This document shows positions 12,911 to 14,642 of a DNA stretch of 14,642 nt, in pieces. The stretch lies in assembly GCA_023700825.1 (NCBI GenBank), contig JAMPYE010000046.1:1-14642 (forward strand), in the 5' to 3' direction. Each line of letters opens with the position of its first letter. Within the stretch, counting starts at the first letter, position 1. A program made the translations under genes and the position numbers. The notes under the pieces are model-generated. The model was not told the origin of the DNA and ran no database searches. It was given only the letters and a program-made list of their open reading frames with translations. The stretch is from Thermoanaerobaculia bacterium. Its GTDB lineage: Bacteria > Acidobacteriota > Thermoanaerobaculia > Gp7-AA8.

Positions 12911-13138
12911 TCGCCTCTCGCCTTTCGCCTGCTTTGACCTTTGACCTCTTGCCTTTGACCTGCCTCTTCGCCTCTCGCCTTTCGCCTCTTCGCCTCTCGC
13001 CTTTCGCCTCTTCGCCTCTCGCCTTTCGCCTCTCGCCTCTCGCCTCTCGCCTCTCGCCTCTCGCCTCTCGCCTCTCGCCTGCTTTGACCTTTGACCTCTT
13101 GCCTTTGACCTGCCTCTTCGCCTCTCGCGTGTCGCCTC
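12911..13138. repeat. Heptamer tandem array TCGCCTN / TTTGACC with 150-bp duplication
   Basis: Nearly the whole stretch resolves into 7-bp units of two kinds, TCGCCTC/TCGCCTT and TTTGACC. A 48-bp block starting GCTTTGACCTTTGACC occurs at 12931 and again at 13081, exactly 150 bp apart. Between them a 22-bp block (three heptamers plus one base) repeats from 12968, followed by a run of seven consecutive TCGCCTC units. In the other strand it would read as a 7-residue Arg/Glu repeat in every frame, so the frames across it are repeat artefacts. It ends 19 bp before the tldD ATG. Confidence 0.92.
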
Positions 13139-13143
13139 ATTGG

Positions 13144-13149
13144 TAGAAT
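13144..13149 (+). promoter_or_regulatory. -10-like TAGAAT 8 nt before the tldD start
   Basis: TAGAAT (5 of 6 to TATAAT) is followed by 8 nt and the ATG at 13158, so the transcript would be essentially leaderless. No Shine-Dalgarno is present. The -35 position falls inside the heptamer array; TTGACC hexamers exist there, but the nearest ends 33 bp upstream. Confidence 0.45.
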
Positions 13150-13157
13150 GCCCCCGC

Positions 13158-14597
13158 ATGTCGAGACGACAGCTGCACGAAGACGTCCTGAAACTCCTCC
13201 GTGAACGCGGCGCGCGCTATGCGGACCTTCGCGAGTCGACCACGACCGACGAGACGGTGAAGGTCCGCAACGGCAGCGTCGAGAATCTCTCCTCGGGCGT
13301 CGACCGCGCCGTCGGCGTGCGCGTCCTCGTCGGCAACGGCTGGGGCTTCGCCGCGGACTCCGACACGAGCGAGGCGTCGCTTCGCGCGACGGCGCTGCGC
13401 GCGCTCGAGGTCGCGGCCGCGAGCCACGTAGCCACCACGCAGCAGGTCGCGCTCAGCCCGGTCGACGCCGTCACGGGGCGCTGGTCGACGTCGTTCGTCA
13501 CCGACCCCTTCGCCGTCCCGATCGACCGCAAGCTCCAGCATCTCTTCGAAGCGACCGAGCCTCTGCGCGACGACGACCGGATCCACCAGGTTTCGGGAGA
13601 GATCACCGCATACCGCCTGGAGAAGATCTTCGCGTCGACCGAGGGAAGCTGGATCGAGCAGTCGTCGACCGAGATGGGCTGCGGCCTCGAGGTCATCGCC
13701 CTCGACGGCGACGAGTTTCAGAAGCGCTCCTACCCGAACTCCGCCGGCGGCGACTTCCAGGCGCGCGGGTGGGAGTTCGTGGAGGAGCAGCAACTCGCGC
13801 CGAACGGCCGTCGCATCCGCGACGAGGTCCTAGCCCTGCTCGCCGCGCCGAAGGCCCCCGCGGGAGTCTTCGACCTAGTGATCGGCGCCGCGCAGCTCTC
13901 GCTCCAGGTCCACGAGTCGTGCGGACATCCGACCGAGCTCGACCGTGCGTTAGGCTGGGAGATCTCGCTCGCCGGCGGATCCTTCCTCCAGCCGTCGATG
14001 CTCGACACGTTCCGCTACGGCTCTCCGATCGTGAACCTCACGGCCGACGCGACGATCCCCGGCGCGATCGGCTCGTTCGGCTGGGACGACGAAGGCGTCC
14101 CGGGCCAGCGCTTCCACCTCGTCGAAGACGGAATCTTCGTGAATTACCTCACGGGGCGCGACACCGCTCCGGTCGTCGGCCGCTCGTCGAACGGCACGGT
14201 TCGCGCCGAGGATGCGTCGGCGCTCCCGATCATCCGCATGACGAACATCAGCCTCGAGCCGGGAGAGTCGACGCTCGAGGACATTCTCTCCGGCGTGAAG
14301 CGCGGCATCTTCGTCGACACGAACAAGTCGTGGTCCATCGACGACCTCCGCCTCAACTTCCAGTTCGGTTGCGAGCTCGCCTACGAGATCGAGAACGGCA
14401 AGCTGGGACGATTGTTGAAGAACCCGCTCTACACGGGATCGACGCCGAAGTTCTGGGGCGCGTGCGACGCGATCGGCGACCGCTCGACCTGGCGCGTGTG
14501 GGGCTTGCCGAACTGCGGCAAGGGCGACCCGATGCAGACGGCACGCGTGGCGCACGGCGCCCCGGTGGCCCGCTTCCGCGGAGTGGAGATGGGATGA
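13158..14597 (+). CDS. tldD: TldD/PmbA-family zinc metalloprotease, TldD-type
   Basis: The 479-residue protein is full-length. TldD pairs with TldE/PmbA to form a cytoplasmic protease that, in E. coli, trims unfolded peptides and matures microcin B17 and degrades the CcdA antitoxin. The zinc motif HESCGH (252-257) has the TldD HExxxH form with E253 catalytic, followed by TELDRALG; the third ligand is Cys453 in LPNCGKGDP. PmbA-type partners lack this site, so this is the active subunit. The ATG at 13158 gives MSRRQLHEDVLKLLRERGA, a normal N-terminus; an in-frame TTG at 13140 would lie in the -10 box. A partner tldE/pmbA gene is expected, possibly just past the right edge, since only 45 bp remain. 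Peptide substrates are unknown. Confidence 0.94.
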   Translation: MSRRQLHEDVLKLLRERGARYADLRESTTTDETVKVRNGSVENLSSGVDRAVGVRVLVGNGWGFAADSDTSEASLRATALRALEVAAASHVATTQQVALSPVDAVTGRWSTSFVTDPFAVPIDRKLQHLFEATEPLRDDDRIHQVSGEITAYRLEKIFASTEGSWIEQSSTEMGCGLEVIALDGDEFQKRSYPNSAGGDFQARGWEFVEEQQLAPNGRRIRDEVLALLAAPKAPAGVFDLVIGAAQLSLQVHESCGHPTELDRALGWEISLAGGSFLQPSMLDTFRYGSPIVNLTADATIPGAIGSFGWDDEGVPGQRFHLVEDGIFVNYLTGRDTAPVVGRSSNGTVRAEDASALPIIRMTNISLEPGESTLEDILSGVKRGIFVDTNKSWSIDDLRLNFQFGCELAYEIENGKLGRLLKNPLYTGSTPKFWGACDAIGDRSTWRVWGLPNCGKGDPMQTARVAHGAPVARFRGVEMG

Positions 14598-14601
14598 GCG
14601 G

Positions 14602-14636
14602 GGATTGCGGATTTCGGATTGCGGATCGCGGATTGA
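14602..14636. repeat. Tandem heptamer repeat GGATTKC, 5 units
   Basis: Units GGATTGC, GGATTTC, GGATTGC, GGATCGC and GGATTGA run head to tail directly after the tldD stop. The array may continue beyond the window. It is the same heptamer family as the repeat after dprA. Confidence 0.85.
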
Positions 14637-14642
14637 TAGGCA

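Noticed and set aside
12911..13138. CRISPR array
   Set aside because: The units are contiguous heptamers without unique spacers of constant length, and no cas genes are near.
12343..13140. Minus-strand frames with Arg/Glu-rich repeats (GERREAR-like), 94 to 265 codons
   Set aside because: They are read through the heptamer array, where any 7-bp repeat gives a 7-residue repeat in all open frames. No start signal or conserved segment supports a gene.
12799..13146. Plus-strand frame of 115 codons with GGAG before an ATG at 12820
   Set aside because: Two thirds of it is the heptamer array, and the remainder coincides with a repeat-like GC-rich element.

Overview
The window is GC-rich, Gram-negative-type bacterial chromosome. 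Evidence for an outer membrane is a large protein ending in a beta-barrel with a terminal Phe, plus a lipoprotein with a clear lipobox. No mobile element, tRNA, rRNA or CRISPR array is visible. Purine/pyrimidine heptamer repeats in intergenic DNA, leaderless-looking starts and a small tetraspan membrane protein resemble what is common in Acidobacteriota genomes. That placement is an inference from style, not from a marker gene.

Layout: (a) 1-1622, minus strand: two overlapping glycosyltransferase genes, a GT2-type cut by the window edge and a GT4-type, the 5' end of a surface-polysaccharide locus. (b) 1790-2275: a small secreted protein of unknown function, converging on and overlapping the end of an NAD(P)-binding SDR-DUF2867 gene (2268-3776, minus). 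(c) 4027-4932: a MerR-type regulator with a cobalamin-binding-like domain, divergent from the SDR gene across an AT-rich control region with a perfect 14-bp palindrome over a TATAAT. (d) 4933-5329: a gene-free convergent region full of hairpins. (e) 5330-9902, minus strand: a tetraspan membrane protein, a 983-residue exported protein joining a zinc-peptidase-like domain, a beta-propeller and an outer-membrane barrel, a CsgG/TolB-N-like exported protein and a TPR lipoprotein. The last three look like one envelope operon behind a good promoter. (f) 9977-11071: dprA. (g) 11155-11933, minus strand: a translationally coupled pair of small membrane proteins (holin-superfamily-like and YqjD-like). 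(h) 12030-12392: queD. (i) 12505-12672: a 55-residue basic small protein with an ideal Shine-Dalgarno sequence. (j) 12673-13157: no gene, but a degenerate dispersed-repeat-like element and a 228-bp heptamer array. (k) 13158-14597: tldD, followed by another heptamer array at the window edge.

The best candidates for something undescribed are the envelope operon with its peptidase-propeller-barrel fusion, and the CarH/LitR-like regulator that keeps the W-x9-EH cobalamin cap motif but has Tyr where the cobalt-binding His should be. The heptamer array immediately upstream of tldD could also vary in length.
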